A DNA stretch of 64,000 nt from assembly GCA_903874975.1 (NCBI GenBank), contig CAIQUL010000147.1, positions 21,611 to 85,610 on the forward strand, read 5' to 3'. Below, in pieces: positions 7,219 through 16,814 of this stretch. Position numbers and translations under genes: made by a program. Numbering within the stretch: position 1 is the first letter of the stretch; the number at the start of each line of letters is the position of its first letter. The DNA comes from an uncultured Chthoniobacter sp. (GTDB lineage: Bacteria; Verrucomicrobiota; Verrucomicrobiia; Chthoniobacterales; Chthoniobacteraceae). Under the pieces are notes generated by a model that ran no database searches, was not told where the DNA came from, and saw only the letters and a list, made by a program, of their open reading frames with translations.

Positions 7219-8634
7219 ATGCGCCCCGCCGCCACCCTTCTCGCCCTCGTCGCGTTCACCGCCGGTCGCCTGTCCGCAGCGGATGGCGAAAAAGGAGCGG
7301 CCGCCCTGAGTCTGCTGAAAACGATCGACGAAGGTTTCGTCCAGATCTTTGAAAAAGTCGCGCCCAGCGTGGTCGTGATCGAGGCCACGAAACGCACGGA
7401 CCCCGACGACACCGAGGCGCTCAAGGGCTTCGAGTTTTTCCTCGATGACCGCAAAGATCGCGACCCGGCCTGGAAACTCCCCGCGCCGCCGGCCCGCAGC
7501 GAGGGCTCCGGCTTCATCATCCGCGGCGATGGCGTCATCATCACCAATCACCACGTCATCGCCGATGCCGAGAAGCTCCGCGTGCGGCTGAAAGACGGGC
7601 GCGCCTTTCCGGCGAAGGTCATTGGCACCGACGACAAAACCGACATCGCCGTGCTGCGCATCGAGGCCAAAGACCTGCCCGCCGTCGAGATGGGCGACAG
7701 CGCCGCGCTCCGCGTGGGCCAACTCGTCTGCGCCATCGGCACGCCGTTCAACCAGGAATACAGCTTCACCGTCGGCTGGGTCAGCGGCAAAGGCCGCACC
7801 AACCTCCTCGGTCCCACCTCCGCGACCATCCTCTATGAGGACTACATCCAGACCGACGCCTTCATCAACCCCGGCAACAGCGGCGGCCCGCTCTTCGACG
7901 TGGCGGGCCAAGTCGTCGGCATGAACACCCTCATCAACGGCGTCGGGCGCGGCCTCGCCTTTGCCATCCCCGCCGCCACCCTCAGCGACATCAGCCAGCA
8001 ACTCCTCGCCTCCGGCAAAGTGCAGCGCGCCTGGCTCGGCATCCGCATCGAGACGCTCGGCGAAAACACTCGGCTCCGCGACCAGATCAGCGGCGTGGAG
8101 AAAGGCGTGGTCGTCGAGACCATCGAGGCCAATGCCCCCGCCTCGAAGTCCGACCTGCGAGCGGCGGATGTGATCACCGAAGTGGACGGCGTAAAGATCG
8201 CCACCGCGCGCGACCTGCAGCGCGAGGTGGTAAAAGCGAAGATCGGCCAAGCCGTGCAGCTCACCGTCTGGCGGGCCGGCAGCTTTTTGAAAATCGCCGT
8301 GCCCACTGGCGAGCTGCCCGCCACCGTCTCGAAAGCGGTCCGGCCGGCCCCCAAAAAGACCGGCGACACGCTGGAAAACTTTGGCATGAAACTGCGCGAT
8401 GCCCAGCCCGCCGGGGCTCAGGTCACCGAGATCGTCGCCGACAGCCCCGCCGCGAGAGCTGGCATCCTGGCCGACGATATCATTTCGGAAGTCGGCACCA
8501 AACCCGTGGCCAACGCCACCGCCTGCGCCGCCGCGCTCGCCACCTCCGGCGACGCCAAATCGGGCAAAGGCGTGGTCCTAAACATCGAAAGACGCGGCAA
8601 ACGAACTTATGTCGTGCTGAATCCCCAAAAGTAG
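7219..8634 (+). CDS. HtrA/DegP-family serine protease with two PDZ domains
   Basis: A periplasmic quality-control protease of 471 residues. A signal peptide covers residues 1 to about 21 (ending LSAAD). The trypsin-like domain contains the catalytic triad: His112 in TNHHVI, Asp142 in KTDIAVLRI and Ser221 in GNSGGPLFD. PDZ1 lies at about residues 270-365 (RAWLGIRIE) and PDZ2 at about 390-470, carrying IVADSPAARAGILADDIISE. The order protease-PDZ-PDZ is that of DegP/DegQ. Insertions around residues 58-92 fit an LA-type regulatory loop. It is monocistronic and divergent from the ABC-2 permease gene. The substrate is presumably misfolded envelope protein. Confidence 0.9.
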   Translation: MRPAATLLALVAFTAGRLSAADGEKGAAALSLLKTIDEGFVQIFEKVAPSVVVIEATKRTDPDDTEALKGFEFFLDDRKDRDPAWKLPAPPARSEGSGFIIRGDGVIITNHHVIADAEKLRVRLKDGRAFPAKVIGTDDKTDIAVLRIEAKDLPAVEMGDSAALRVGQLVCAIGTPFNQEYSFTVGWVSGKGRTNLLGPTSATILYEDYIQTDAFINPGNSGGPLFDVAGQVVGMNTLINGVGRGLAFAIPAATLSDISQQLLASGKVQRAWLGIRIETLGENTRLRDQISGVEKGVVVETIEANAPASKSDLRAADVITEVDGVKIATARDLQREVVKAKIGQAVQLTVWRAGSFLKIAVPTGELPATVSKAVRPAPKKTGDTLENFGMKLRDAQPAGAQVTEIVADSPAARAGILADDIISEVGTKPVANATACAAALATSGDAKSGKGVVLNIERRGKRTYVVLNPQK

Positions 8635-9096
8635 GTATCCTCGCGATCTCCTTGGTTGGGGCGGCCGGCGTCTCCTCGTGGGGCGCCGGTCGTAACCATT
8701 TTCTCTCAGCGGGCCGCCCCTCCCCAAGCAACCCGTCATCCCGAACGGAGTTTCGCCGCGATCTCGATCCCGCCGCCCGCGCCGCCTTTCGCCAGACCGC
8801 CCCTATCGCCTTCAAAAACGTCCAGCAAGCCGTCACCACCCACTCCCTGACCACCGAGTGGGCGGCGGTGTGAGCCTGGGTGGAAAGGCGCTTCGCCATC
8901 CCCGATCACCGCTCACGCCCCTATCGCGCGACAGCGTTTTGGAGTGCGGCGCGGCTGCGCCGCTTTCGGAGTGAGCCCCGCCCCTCAAAGCGCCGGAGCC
9001 TCGGCTCACTCCAAAACCTCGCGGCCACAGCCAAACAGCATCCGCCGGGTGAGGCTCGGCGGTCTGGAGCGTGTCGCTCGGAAGCCGAGCGGGGGC
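8635..9096. other. Intergenic region carrying repeat fragments
   Basis: About 460 bases between the convergent htrA and LpxH-like genes. No convincing gene is present. It holds a GTCATCCCGAACGGAG fragment (from 8738) like the repeat ends seen near 46054 and 61311, and the inverted repeat at 8936-9017 described separately. The rest is unassigned. Confidence 0.5.
8936..9017. repeat. Inverted repeat with GTTTTGGAGTG ends
   Basis: An 82-base element bounded by perfect 11-base inverted ends (GTTTTGGAGTG at 8936-8946 and its complement at 9007-9017). Inside, AGTGAGCC (8970-8977) is complementary to GGCTCACT (9003-9010), and a short CGGCGCGGCTGCGCCG palindrome lies near 8947-8962. The layout is that of a small non-autonomous palindromic element. 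It is not near a coding end, so terminator function is unlikely. Confidence 0.7.
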
Positions 9097-9930
9097 TCAG
9101 ACGCCGGAGGCGACGGAGATCGGCTCGGTGGTGCCCGCGACGGTGGGCGTGGGGCTTTCCTCCAGCTCAGCGGGACGCGGCGGAGCTTTGGCACCGGGCA
9201 GGGGGAGGCGGTGGGTGAGGAGTTCGATGTGGCCGTCGGCATGCTCGACGAGGGCGGTGAGGCTTTCGACCCAGTCGCCGCTATTATAATAGGCGGTGGT
9301 GCCGATCATGCGGATGGCGGCGGAGTGGATGTGGCCGCAGACGACGCCGTCCACTTTGTCGCTGGTCGCGTAGTGGACGATCTCCTTTTCAAACTCGCCG
9401 ATGAAGCTGACGGCGTTCTTGACGCTCTTTTTCACGTAGGCGCTGAGCGACCAGTAGCCGAGGCCGAGGAGGCGGCGGGCGGCGTTGACGGGGGTGTTCA
9501 GCTTGAGGAGGAGCTGGTAGCCGACGTCGCCCACGTAGGCGAGCCACTTGATATTCTGGATGACGGTGTCGAGTTCGTGGCCGTGGATGACGAGGAGGCG
9601 GCGACCATCGGCGGTGGTGTGGATGTCGCGGGGCAGGATCTCGACGGCGCCGAAGTGGCCGATGAAGCCGGAGACGAATTCGTCGTGGTTGCCGGGGATG
9701 TAGATGACGCGGGTGCCTTTGCGCCCGGCGCGGAGGAGTTTCTGGATGACGTCGTTGTGCGCCTGCGGCCAGTAGATGCCGCGCCGGAGCTGCCACACGT
9801 CGATGAGATCGCCCACGACGTAGAGGGTCTCAAACTCGTGGTCGCGCAGGAAGTCGAGCAGCGCCTCGGCCTGACTGCCGCGGGTGCCGAGGTGGACATC
9901 GGAGATCCAGCCAGTGCGGTAGTGTTTCAT
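9097..9930 (-). CDS. LpxH-like UDP-2,3-diacylglucosamine diphosphatase family phosphoesterase
   Basis: A calcineurin-fold metallophosphoesterase of 277 residues. All five motifs are present: SDVHLGTRGS, VVGDLIDVW, PGNHDEFVSG, IHGHELD and CGHIHSA, which together bind two metal ions. The sequence resembles the LpxH/UDP-diacylglucosamine hydrolase branch, which makes lipid X in lipid A synthesis, and a group of related phosphoesterases that sit with glycosyltransferases. It is somewhat longer than E. coli LpxH, with a Pro-rich C-terminal tail after residue 245. The ATG at 9930 was chosen because conserved sequence (KHYRTGWISDVHLG) follows at once. No other lpx gene is nearby, so the exact substrate is uncertain. 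Confidence 0.8.
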   Translation of the reverse strand: MKHYRTGWISDVHLGTRGSQAEALLDFLRDHEFETLYVVGDLIDVWQLRRGIYWPQAHNDVIQKLLRAGRKGTRVIYIPGNHDEFVSGFIGHFGAVEILPRDIHTTADGRRLLVIHGHELDTVIQNIKWLAYVGDVGYQLLLKLNTPVNAARRLLGLGYWSLSAYVKKSVKNAVSFIGEFEKEIVHYATSDKVDGVVCGHIHSAAIRMIGTTAYYNSGDWVESLTALVEHADGHIELLTHRLPLPGAKAPPRPAELEESPTPTVAGTTEPISVASGV

Positions 9931-10052
9931 GGGGGCAGTAAAGGGGCGGGCGGGGGTTGAAGGCAACGGCTCTCGCCGAGGCGGGGGCAGATTTCACCTC
10001 GTCGTAACAATTGCGCCACGCGGTTGCATCGTTCCTGCTTTCTAAGTTGCCC

Positions 10053-10211
10053 ATGAAAATGTCATCTCAAAACCCGACTCCCAGCGGAAAATCCCCATCC
10101 TCCCAGCGTCCGTCCCGCCGCATATCGGTCTCGGCGATCCTGCGCGAGGCCTACCGCCGCTTTTCGCCGGACGCGGTGACGCGCCGCGCGGTGCGGCGTG
10201 CGCTCTCGTAG
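10053..10211 (+). CDS. Small basic protein of unknown function
   Basis: A possible 52-residue gene, starting MKMSSQNPTPSGKS and ending RRAVRRALS. The first half is rich in Ser, Pro and Gln; the second half (ISVSAILREAYRRFSPDAVTRRAVRRALS) could form an amphipathic basic helix. It lies in the gap between the LpxH-like gene (divergent) and the convergent metalloprotease gene, nine bases from the protease stop. I do not recognise it. Its support is its position, filling an otherwise empty gap, and an AT-richer leader; it may still be chance. Confidence 0.4.
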   Translation: MKMSSQNPTPSGKSPSSQRPSRRISVSAILREAYRRFSPDAVTRRAVRRALS

Positions 10212-10220
10212 TCGGCGCGG

Positions 10221-11672
10221 TCAGCGGAGGGTCTCGAGCGCGTCGGCCCAGGCGGCGCTCGCGGTGTCGATGAGGATAACCTCGTGGGCGGGAGTCTGGC
10301 GGAGGCGGAGGATGCGCGGGGTGTCGGCCTCAAAGGTGAACTGGGTGGTGCGCGGCCGGGCAGGGGAGTGGCGCTTGGTGAGCAGTTGCTGCTCGGCGGC
10401 GAAGAATTCGGCGGCGTCCGCGGCGGTGGCCCACACGGTTTTCCAGACGAGCGCCTGGCCGCCGGGGTAGTAGAGGTAGCGGTCGCCGCGCCAGCCCGCC
10501 GCGGCGCGCTCGGCGGTGGTGGCGTCGAGCCATTCGGTGAAAAGGATGCGCAGGCCCATCTCGCCCACGCAGTTGTCGGCGGTGGGCTTTTCGCCTTTCA
10601 CCTCGAGTTGCGACCAGGCGATGGCGATAGGCTCCTCGCGCGGGTTGGCGAGGTATTTCTGCGGATGCAGGATCTGCGCGGTGGAGCTGGGCGGCGCGGC
10701 GTAGGCTTTCGTTACCGCCGCGTAGTCGCCCGCGCCGAAAAGTGTGGCGCAGAATTCCTGCCCGCGCAGATACGGAAAGACGAGCATCTCGCGGAGGTAG
10801 CGCGGCGCGGTTTCGAGCTGCTTCATGTTTTGCGTGAAGGAGGAGACGACGCTGTCCTTGAGCATCTGCTTGGACAGGTTCTTGAGCATGAACTCGCTCA
10901 TCACGAGCGTGGCATCGCCCTCGACGAGTGCGCTGGCGGCGACGGCCCGGTCGTCGTTGGTTTTGATTTCGAGCGGCAGGCGCTTGAGGCTGAAATGCTG
11001 GTCCTGGAGCGCGTGCGTGAGTTCGTGGGCGAGGACCACGCGGTTCTGGGCGTTGTCGAGCGAGGCGTCCTCGTACATGTAGAGCTTGTGGGTGTGCTGG
11101 TCGTAGAAAGCGGCGACCTGCTCGCCGAGGAGGTCGATGTATTTCTCGCGCAGCGGGTAGCCCGTCGGCAGGAGGCCGACTGCGGACATGGCCTCGGTCA
11201 TGTCTGTGAACTCCTTTTCGGAATACACCTCGTCCAGTTTGCCCGCCATGGTCTGCTTGATCTCCTTGCGATTGAGGACCTGGTAGTCCACCGGCCTCTT
11301 GAATTCCAGCCCGCGAATCGCCGCGACCTGGCGTTCGATCTCCGCGCGCACGGTTTTGTTCGCCGCGAGGGCGCGGGCGCGTTCGCCGCTGGCGAGGATG
11401 GCGCGGAGTTCCGCGTTCGCTGCCGTAAGTATCCGCATGCCTTCGGGAGAATATCCGCCTGCTCCGCTGTTCGCAGTTTCATCATAACCGGCGGCCAGAT
11501 AGGCAGGATCCTGCGCTCTCACCGCAGCAATCAATCGCGTATTTTCCTCCACTATTATCTGAAATCTCCTTTCTACCATCGGCTCCTTCCGCTCGCATGC
11601 CGGCCCGCCGAGCAGGGCGGCGAATGCGAGGAAAAGGGCGGGCTTTGCCAGATGACGGAGCGGAAAACGCAT
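10221..11672 (-). CDS. Putative lipoprotein zinc metalloprotease (HExxH)
   Basis: A 483-residue exported protein. A signal peptide at residues 1-25 is followed by Cys26 in GGPACERK, a weak lipobox. The zinc site is HELTH at 216-220 with a probable third ligand Glu251 in ASALVEGDATLVM. This arrangement is typical of gluzincin-type peptidases. The segment before the active site (VAAFYDQHTHKLYMYED) is conserved-looking, and the C-terminal third contains GGQALVWKTVW. I cannot assign a named peptidase family. The ATG at 11672 was preferred because it begins the signal peptide; upstream codons are probably untranslated. The gene is divergent from the tyrosine-rich lipoprotein at 11830. Confidence 0.72.
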   Translation of the reverse strand: MRFPLRHLAKPALFLAFAALLGGPACERKEPMVERRFQIIVEENTRLIAAVRAQDPAYLAAGYDETANSGAGGYSPEGMRILTAANAELRAILASGERARALAANKTVRAEIERQVAAIRGLEFKRPVDYQVLNRKEIKQTMAGKLDEVYSEKEFTDMTEAMSAVGLLPTGYPLREKYIDLLGEQVAAFYDQHTHKLYMYEDASLDNAQNRVVLAHELTHALQDQHFSLKRLPLEIKTNDDRAVAASALVEGDATLVMSEFMLKNLSKQMLKDSVVSSFTQNMKQLETAPRYLREMLVFPYLRGQEFCATLFGAGDYAAVTKAYAAPPSSTAQILHPQKYLANPREEPIAIAWSQLEVKGEKPTADNCVGEMGLRILFTEWLDATTAERAAAGWRGDRYLYYPGGQALVWKTVWATAADAAEFFAAEQQLLTKRHSPARPRTTQFTFEADTPRILRLRQTPAHEVILIDTASAAWADALETLR

Positions 11673-11829
11673 GGGAGCGGACGAAGCTAGAGACGAGCCA
11701 GCAGCACGGCAATGCCTTCGTCCCACGCCTCGCCGAGACACGGTCGGCGCATGAAGAGTGCGAGAGAATTTTTTGATCTATCCAAATCACCGGCCTCGTG
11801 CTATTGGTCTGCCGCCACAGAGTAAGCTC

Positions 11830-12600
11830 ATGAAAAAACTTCTTCCGATTTTCAATATTCTCGCGTCCGCGGCCGTGCTGCTTTTCGCCGCGGGTTGCGT
11901 GCAGAGTTACGATTCCAAATCCGTCCGTGGCTATCGCTATGTCTCCGGTCATCCCGAAGTCGGATCTCCCGCTTGGGTGAAGTGGGTCGATGACCGGGTC
12001 GATACCCGCTACGCGAACAATCGGCGCGCGGAACCCGCCACGCAGGAATGGTATGCCGTGGTGGATTTCTACGTGCTGCGCAGCTTCGACTGGGACTACT
12101 ACCCGACCGATCGCTACCGCTACCACACCTACACGGGCGGCACCTACGACCGCACGGGCGACCGCACGACGTATGGCAGCGGCCGAGGGGTTTCCGGCGG
12201 CGGGCTCGATGACGGGGACCGCGGCTATCCCAACTACCGCTACCGGATCGGGGATGAAAGGAGCTACCGCACCGACTACCGCAGCGACTACGGCTCGAGC
12301 GGCTATGCCTCCAATGGGCGCTGGGTCCAAGGTTGCCGCCCCGGCTCCCGGACGTATGGCAGTTCCCGACCGGGCTACTATCGGGGCGACTACTCCTCCG
12401 CCGACACCCGCGACCGCTACTACGGACCCGCGCGGTTCGGCGATCGCGATGATGGTGGCTCCCGGAAATACCGCAGCAATCTCAAGCTCGGCTCGCTGAA
12501 TTGGAAGTGGGCCGTGACCGAAGCCCTCCTGAGCGGGCGCGTGCCCAAGCCGCCGCCGCGCTCGGATCCTTGGGATTCTCAACTCGCGCCCACGCACTGA
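11830..12600 (+). CDS. Tyrosine/glycine/aspartate-rich lipoprotein, unknown function
   Basis: A 256-residue predicted lipoprotein. The signal peptide MKKLLPIFNILASAAVLLFAAGC has a clear lipobox (FAAGC, Cys23). The N-terminal third (about 24-100) looks folded (WVKWVDDRVDTRYANNRR and WYAVVDFYVLRSFDWDYYP). The rest (100-225) is low-complexity, rich in Tyr, Arg, Ser, Asp and Gly (TYDRTGDRTTYGSGRG and similar). It ends with a short ordered segment, LNWKWAVTEALLSGRVP. The tyrosine spacing suggests a disordered, possibly surface-exposed or cross-linkable domain, but no function can be assigned. It is followed by the thioredoxin-fold gene 31 bases downstream on the same strand. Confidence 0.65.
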   Translation: MKKLLPIFNILASAAVLLFAAGCVQSYDSKSVRGYRYVSGHPEVGSPAWVKWVDDRVDTRYANNRRAEPATQEWYAVVDFYVLRSFDWDYYPTDRYRYHTYTGGTYDRTGDRTTYGSGRGVSGGGLDDGDRGYPNYRYRIGDERSYRTDYRSDYGSSGYASNGRWVQGCRPGSRTYGSSRPGYYRGDYSSADTRDRYYGPARFGDRDDGGSRKYRSNLKLGSLNWKWAVTEALLSGRVPKPPPRSDPWDSQLAPTH

Positions 12601-12631
12601 CGGCGCTTCGCGCCCGCTGTCGTTTCGAGTT

Positions 12632-13210
12632 GTGGCCGTTTCATCCACCATGCTGGCGCTCGGCACAGTGGCGCCGGATTTCGCCCTGCCCGATGTGGCT
12701 TGCGGCCGCACGGTCTCGCTGGCGGATTTCGCGGAAAAAAACGCGCTGCTCGTGATGTTTCTGTGTGCCCATTGTCCGTATGTCGTCCACGTGCAGGCGG
12801 AACTCGCGCGGCTCGCGCGGGACTACGCGGGCCGGAGTCTCGCGCTGGTCGCCATCACCGCCAATGACGTGGCCAACTATCCGCAGGACGCACCCGCGCC
12901 GACCGCGGCGATGGCCCGCGCCGCCGGCTTCACGTTCCCGTTTTTGTATGATGAAACGCAGGTGGTCGCCAAAGAGTACAGCGCCGCCTGCACGCCGGAT
13001 TTTTTCGTCTTCGATGCCGCGCGCCGCCTCGTCTATCGCGGCCAACTCGACGCCTCCCGCCCCGGACGCGGCCAGGCCGACGGGGCCGACCTCCGCGCCG
13101 CCCTCGACGCCGTGCTCGCCGGCACAGCGGTGCATCCCGAGCAAAAGCCGAGCATCGGCTGCAACATCAAGTGGCAGCCCGGCCGCGAGCCCGCGTATTT
13201 CGGAAAGTAG
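12632..13210 (+). CDS. Thioredoxin-fold AhpC/TSA-like redox protein
   Basis: A cytoplasmic thioredoxin-like protein of 192 residues. The redox motif is CAHCP (in FLCAHCPYVVHVQ). The Prx-like cis-proline loop and the CTPDFFVFD segment are present, as is a conserved C-terminal Cys in PSIGCNIKWQPG that marks this peroxiredoxin-like subgroup. The function is probably thiol-disulfide exchange or peroxide reduction. The GTG at 12632 gives MAVSSTMLALGTVAPDF, which matches how family members begin; an ATG at 12650 is the alternative. The stop codon TAG (13208-13210) lies within the first arm of a palindromic repeat, so the gene 3' end may have been replaced by it. Confidence 0.8.
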   Translation: MAVSSTMLALGTVAPDFALPDVACGRTVSLADFAEKNALLVMFLCAHCPYVVHVQAELARLARDYAGRSLALVAITANDVANYPQDAPAPTAAMARAAGFTFPFLYDETQVVAKEYSAACTPDFFVFDAARRLVYRGQLDASRPGRGQADGADLRAALDAVLAGTAVHPEQKPSIGCNIKWQPGREPAYFGK

Positions 13211-13263
13211 CTGGGACTTTAGTCCAAAGGGTGGCTGGGCTTTTGGACTAAAGCCCCAGCTAC
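13207..13263. repeat. Palindromic repeat, GTAGCTGGGACTTTAGTCC family
   Basis: A 22-base arm at 13207-13228 and its complement at 13242-13263 differ at one position and are separated by 13 bases. The arm sequence begins GTAGCTGGGACTTTAGTCC. A third arm in the same orientation as the first is at 13476-13497, and a degenerate pair is near 43204-43260. The repeat supplies the stop codon of the thioredoxin-fold gene. The hairpin could also act as a transcript end. Confidence 0.8.
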
Positions 13264-13286
13264 TTTTTCTCGCATCGCCGCGCACT

Positions 13287-13444
13287 CCGGGTGGAGCACT
13301 CGACCCGAGTGCCCTTGGAGGCGACCCGCCGCCAAGTCGGGGAGCGCGCGGCTGTTCGTTCCCGCGGGAATCCCGGAGCGCCGCGCACTCCGGCGTCCTC
13401 GGCGGGTCGCCGAAGACCGCACTCGGGTCGAGTGCTCCACCCGG
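13287..13444. repeat. 158-base inverted-repeat element, intergenic copy
   Basis: Perfect 26-base inverted ends (13287-13312 and 13419-13444; the arm begins CCGGGTGGAGCACTCGACCC) enclose about 106 bases. Inside is a second complementary pair (GGCGACCCGCC and GGCGGGTCGCC). The same 26-base ends and a related core occur inside the cusA-like gene at 33127-33280. It is flanked by arms of the GTAGCTGGGACTTTAGTCC repeat. No coding potential is seen, which fits a non-autonomous element mobilised in trans. Confidence 0.85.
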
Positions 13445-13475
13445 AAATCTGATCCCGAGATGACGCGCTCACAAA

Positions 13476-13497
13476 GTAGCTGGGACTTTAGTCCAAA
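13476..13497. repeat. Single arm of the GTAGCTGGGACTTTAGTCC repeat
   Basis: Identical to the arm at 13207-13228. It stands without a complementary partner, about 24 bases before the argF stop, and closes off the repeat cluster on the right. Confidence 0.75.
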
Positions 13498-13520
13498 GTG
13501 CAGCGCGTCCTGCGCGCGCC

Positions 13521-14483
13521 TCAGCACGCGAGCAGGCTGAGGATGGCCTTTTGCGCGTGGAGACGGTTTTCGGCCTGGGCGAAAATGGTGTCGGCATGCG
13601 CTTCGAGCGTTTCATCGCTGATTTCTTTGCCGCGATACGCGGGCAGGCAGTGCATGACCAGCGCGCCGGCCCGCGCGCGCTCCACGAGCGCGGCATTGAT
13701 CTGGTAGCGGCCAAACTGCGCGGCGCGAAAAGCCGCCTCGTCCTCCTTGCCCATGCTCACCCAAACGTCGGTGTAGAGCACGTCTGCGCCGGTGGCGGCG
13801 GCTTCGAGATCCTCGGTGATGACCAGCCGCCCGCCGCGCCCCGTTTCATACACCGCCAGCGCGTCGCGGTCGGCTGACGCGGTTGCTTTCACGATGGGAA
13901 ACGCCCGCGCCACGATCTCGCTCGCGGGCTGGAAGGCGCGCGGTGCGGCGATGCGCAGCTCGAAGTCCAACTTCGCCGCAGCCCACATCCAGGAGATGGG
14001 CATGTTGCACGCGCCGTCGCCGACAAACGTCACCACTTTTCCCGCGTAACCGCCAAGCCGCTCCTGGATGGTCTGGAGGTCGGCCATGATCTGGCACGGA
14101 TGCTCGCCGTCGGTCAGCGCATTGATCGTGGGGATGCCCGAGAAGCGCGCAAAATCCTCCACATCGCTCTGCGCAAAAGTGCGGATAACCGCCCCGTGAA
14201 TCATGCGCCCGAGCACGCGCGCGGTGTCCTTGATCGGCTCGCCGCGCCCGAGCTGGATCTCGCTGGCATTGAGGAAAAGGACATCGCCGCCCAGCTCGCG
14301 GATGCCGACCTCGAAAGACACGCGGGTGCGCGTGGAGCTTTTGGAAAAAAGCAGCGCCCAGCACTGGTGGCGCAGCGGATGCGCGGCGTGGCTGCCGCGC
14401 GTGGTCTTCATCTCGGCGGCCAGTGCGAGGATCGCGTGCAACTCCGCGACGGTGGCGGACTCGATGGAGAGAAAGTGTTTCAT
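13521..14483 (-). CDS. argF: Ornithine carbamoyltransferase
   Basis: Makes citrulline from ornithine and carbamoyl phosphate in arginine synthesis. The 320 residues include the carbamoyl-phosphate loop SSTRTR (49-54), the segment LGRGEPIKDTARVLGRM, HPCQIMADLQTI and the ornithine-binding HCLPAYRGKEI. Length and motif order match catabolic/anabolic OTCs; the absence of an arc operon and the lone position favour the anabolic role. The ATG at 14483 starts immediately at conserved sequence (MKHFLSIE). It is divergent from pgk across a 154-base gap. Confidence 0.93.
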   Translation of the reverse strand: MKHFLSIESATVAELHAILALAAEMKTTRGSHAAHPLRHQCWALLFSKSSTRTRVSFEVGIRELGGDVLFLNASEIQLGRGEPIKDTARVLGRMIHGAVIRTFAQSDVEDFARFSGIPTINALTDGEHPCQIMADLQTIQERLGGYAGKVVTFVGDGACNMPISWMWAAAKLDFELRIAAPRAFQPASEIVARAFPIVKATASADRDALAVYETGRGGRLVITEDLEAAATGADVLYTDVWVSMGKEDEAAFRAAQFGRYQINAALVERARAGALVMHCLPAYRGKEISDETLEAHADTIFAQAENRLHAQKAILSLLAC

Positions 14484-14637
14484 GGGCTCTCGGGAGGGGT
14501 CGGAAAAAGGGCGGAGCATTAGGTGGCGCACCACCGATGACAAGTGAACTTTCCGCGTCACTGGCTCATTCGTGCTTGCCATGTTTGCAGGTGCCGCGCT
14601 TTATCGCCCGCTCACTTTTTCCCGACCTCATCCCATC

Positions 14638-15882
14638 ATGGCCAAACTCTCTCTTCGCGATGTCAACGTCTCCGGTAAACGCGTTTTCGTGCGCGTCGAT
14701 TTTAATGTCCCGCAGGACAAAGTCACCGGCGCGATCACCAATGCCCAGCGCATCGCGGCGGCCCTGCCGACGATCCGGTTCATTCTGGAAAATGGCGGGG
14801 CGGTCGTGCTGGCCAGCCACCTCGGGCGGCCGGACGGTCAGCGCGTGGAAAAGCTCAGCCTGCAGCCGGTCGCGGAGAAGCTGGCCGAGTTGCTCGGCCA
14901 ACCGGTGCAGTTCCTCCGGGACTGCGTGGGTCCCGAGGTGGAGTCGGCCTGCGCCGCCCTCCAGCCAGGCGGGGTCGTCCTGCTCGAAAACCTGCGCTTT
15001 CACATCGAGGAAGAGGGCAAGGTGAAGCGCGAGGACGGCACGAAGGAATCCGCCGACCCGGCGAAGGTCGCGGCCTTCCGCGCCAGCCTGACGAAGCTCG
15101 GCGACATCTACGTGAACGACGCCTTCGGCACGGCGCACCGCGCGCACTCGTCGGTGGTCGGCTTAGACCTGCCGGTGAAGGCCGCGGGCTTTCTCATGCA
15201 GAAGGAACTCGAAGCCTTTGCCGCGGTGCTCGACAACCCCGCGCGCCCGCTGCTCGCCATCCTCGGCGGGGCGAAAATCGCGGACAAAATCCCGCTCATC
15301 AACAACCTCCTCGACAAGGCCAACGAGATCATCATCGGCGGCGGCATGGCCTTCACTTTCAAAAAGGTGCTCGAAGGCATGGAGATCGGGAACAGCCTCT
15401 TCGACGCCAAAGGCGCGGAGATCGCGCAGGAGCTTTTTGCCAAGGCCGCGGCCAAGGGCGTGCAGATTCATCTGCCGGTGGATTTCATCTGCGCGGACAA
15501 GTTTGCGCCCGACGCGAACACTCAGCCCGCGACGGACCAGCAGGGCATTCCCGCCGGCTGGGAAGGGCTCGACTGCGGCCCGGCGAGCCGCGCGCTCTTT
15601 GCGGAAGTCATCGGACGCGCGAAAACGATCGTCTGGAACGGCCCGCCCGGGGTGTTTGAGTTCGACGCGTTTGCCGGCGGCAGCAAGTCCATGGCCGACG
15701 CCATCGCCGCGGCGACCGCGGGCGGCGCGATCAGCGTGGTCGGCGGCGGCGACACGGCGACGGCGGCGAAGAAATTCGGCGTGATCGACCAAGTCACCCA
15801 CGCCTCCACCGGCGGCGGCGCCTCGCTCGAACTGCTGGAAGGCAAAGCCCTCCCCGGTGTCACAGCCCTCAACGATCAGTAA
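14638..15882 (+). CDS. pgk: Phosphoglycerate kinase
   Basis: Cytosolic glycolytic enzyme that transfers phosphate from 1,3-bisphosphoglycerate to ADP, 414 residues. Signature motifs are [13 protein letters not shown] near the N-terminus, [11 protein letters not shown], the substrate arginine region GTAHRAHSS, the hinge region [17 protein letters not shown], and the nucleotide-binding [16 protein letters not shown] followed by [14 protein letters not shown]. It is directly followed by tpiA (27-base gap), a common glycolytic pair. gap, which often precedes pgk, is not present. The start at 14638 was chosen at the conserved MAKLSLRDV. Confidence 0.96.
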   Translation: MAKLSLRDVNVSGKRVFVRVDFNVPQDKVTGAITNAQRIAAALPTIRFILENGGAVVLASHLGRPDGQRVEKLSLQPVAEKLAELLGQPVQFLRDCVGPEVESACAALQPGGVVLLENLRFHIEEEGKVKREDGTKESADPAKVAAFRASLTKLGDIYVNDAFGTAHRAHSSVVGLDLPVKAAGFLMQKELEAFAAVLDNPARPLLAILGGAKIADKIPLINNLLDKANEIIIGGGMAFTFKKVLEGMEIGNSLFDAKGAEIAQELFAKAAAKGVQIHLPVDFICADKFAPDANTQPATDQQGIPAGWEGLDCGPASRALFAEVIGRAKTIVWNGPPGVFEFDAFAGGSKSMADAIAAATAGGAISVVGGGDTATAAKKFGVIDQVTHASTGGGASLELLEGKALPGVTALNDQ

Positions 15883-15909
15883 GAAATTTCCGTTTCAAAA
15901 AACACCGCC

Positions 15910-16674
<765 letters not shown>

Positions 16675-16814
16675 GGCAGCGTTTCACCACCCCGCGCCCA
16701 CGCGAAACGGAGCGGCACACTCCAGGGTGCCGAACTGCAATCGCGCGCAGCGCCCAATTGCGCGGCGCAAAGAATCGGGATGACTTTCCTTGCGGCGAAA
16801 ACTAGTCAGATGCC

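Noticed and set aside
16700..16740. Hairpin after tpiA (CGGCAC...GTGCCG) as a terminator
   Set aside because: The stem is only six base pairs and is not followed by a T run.
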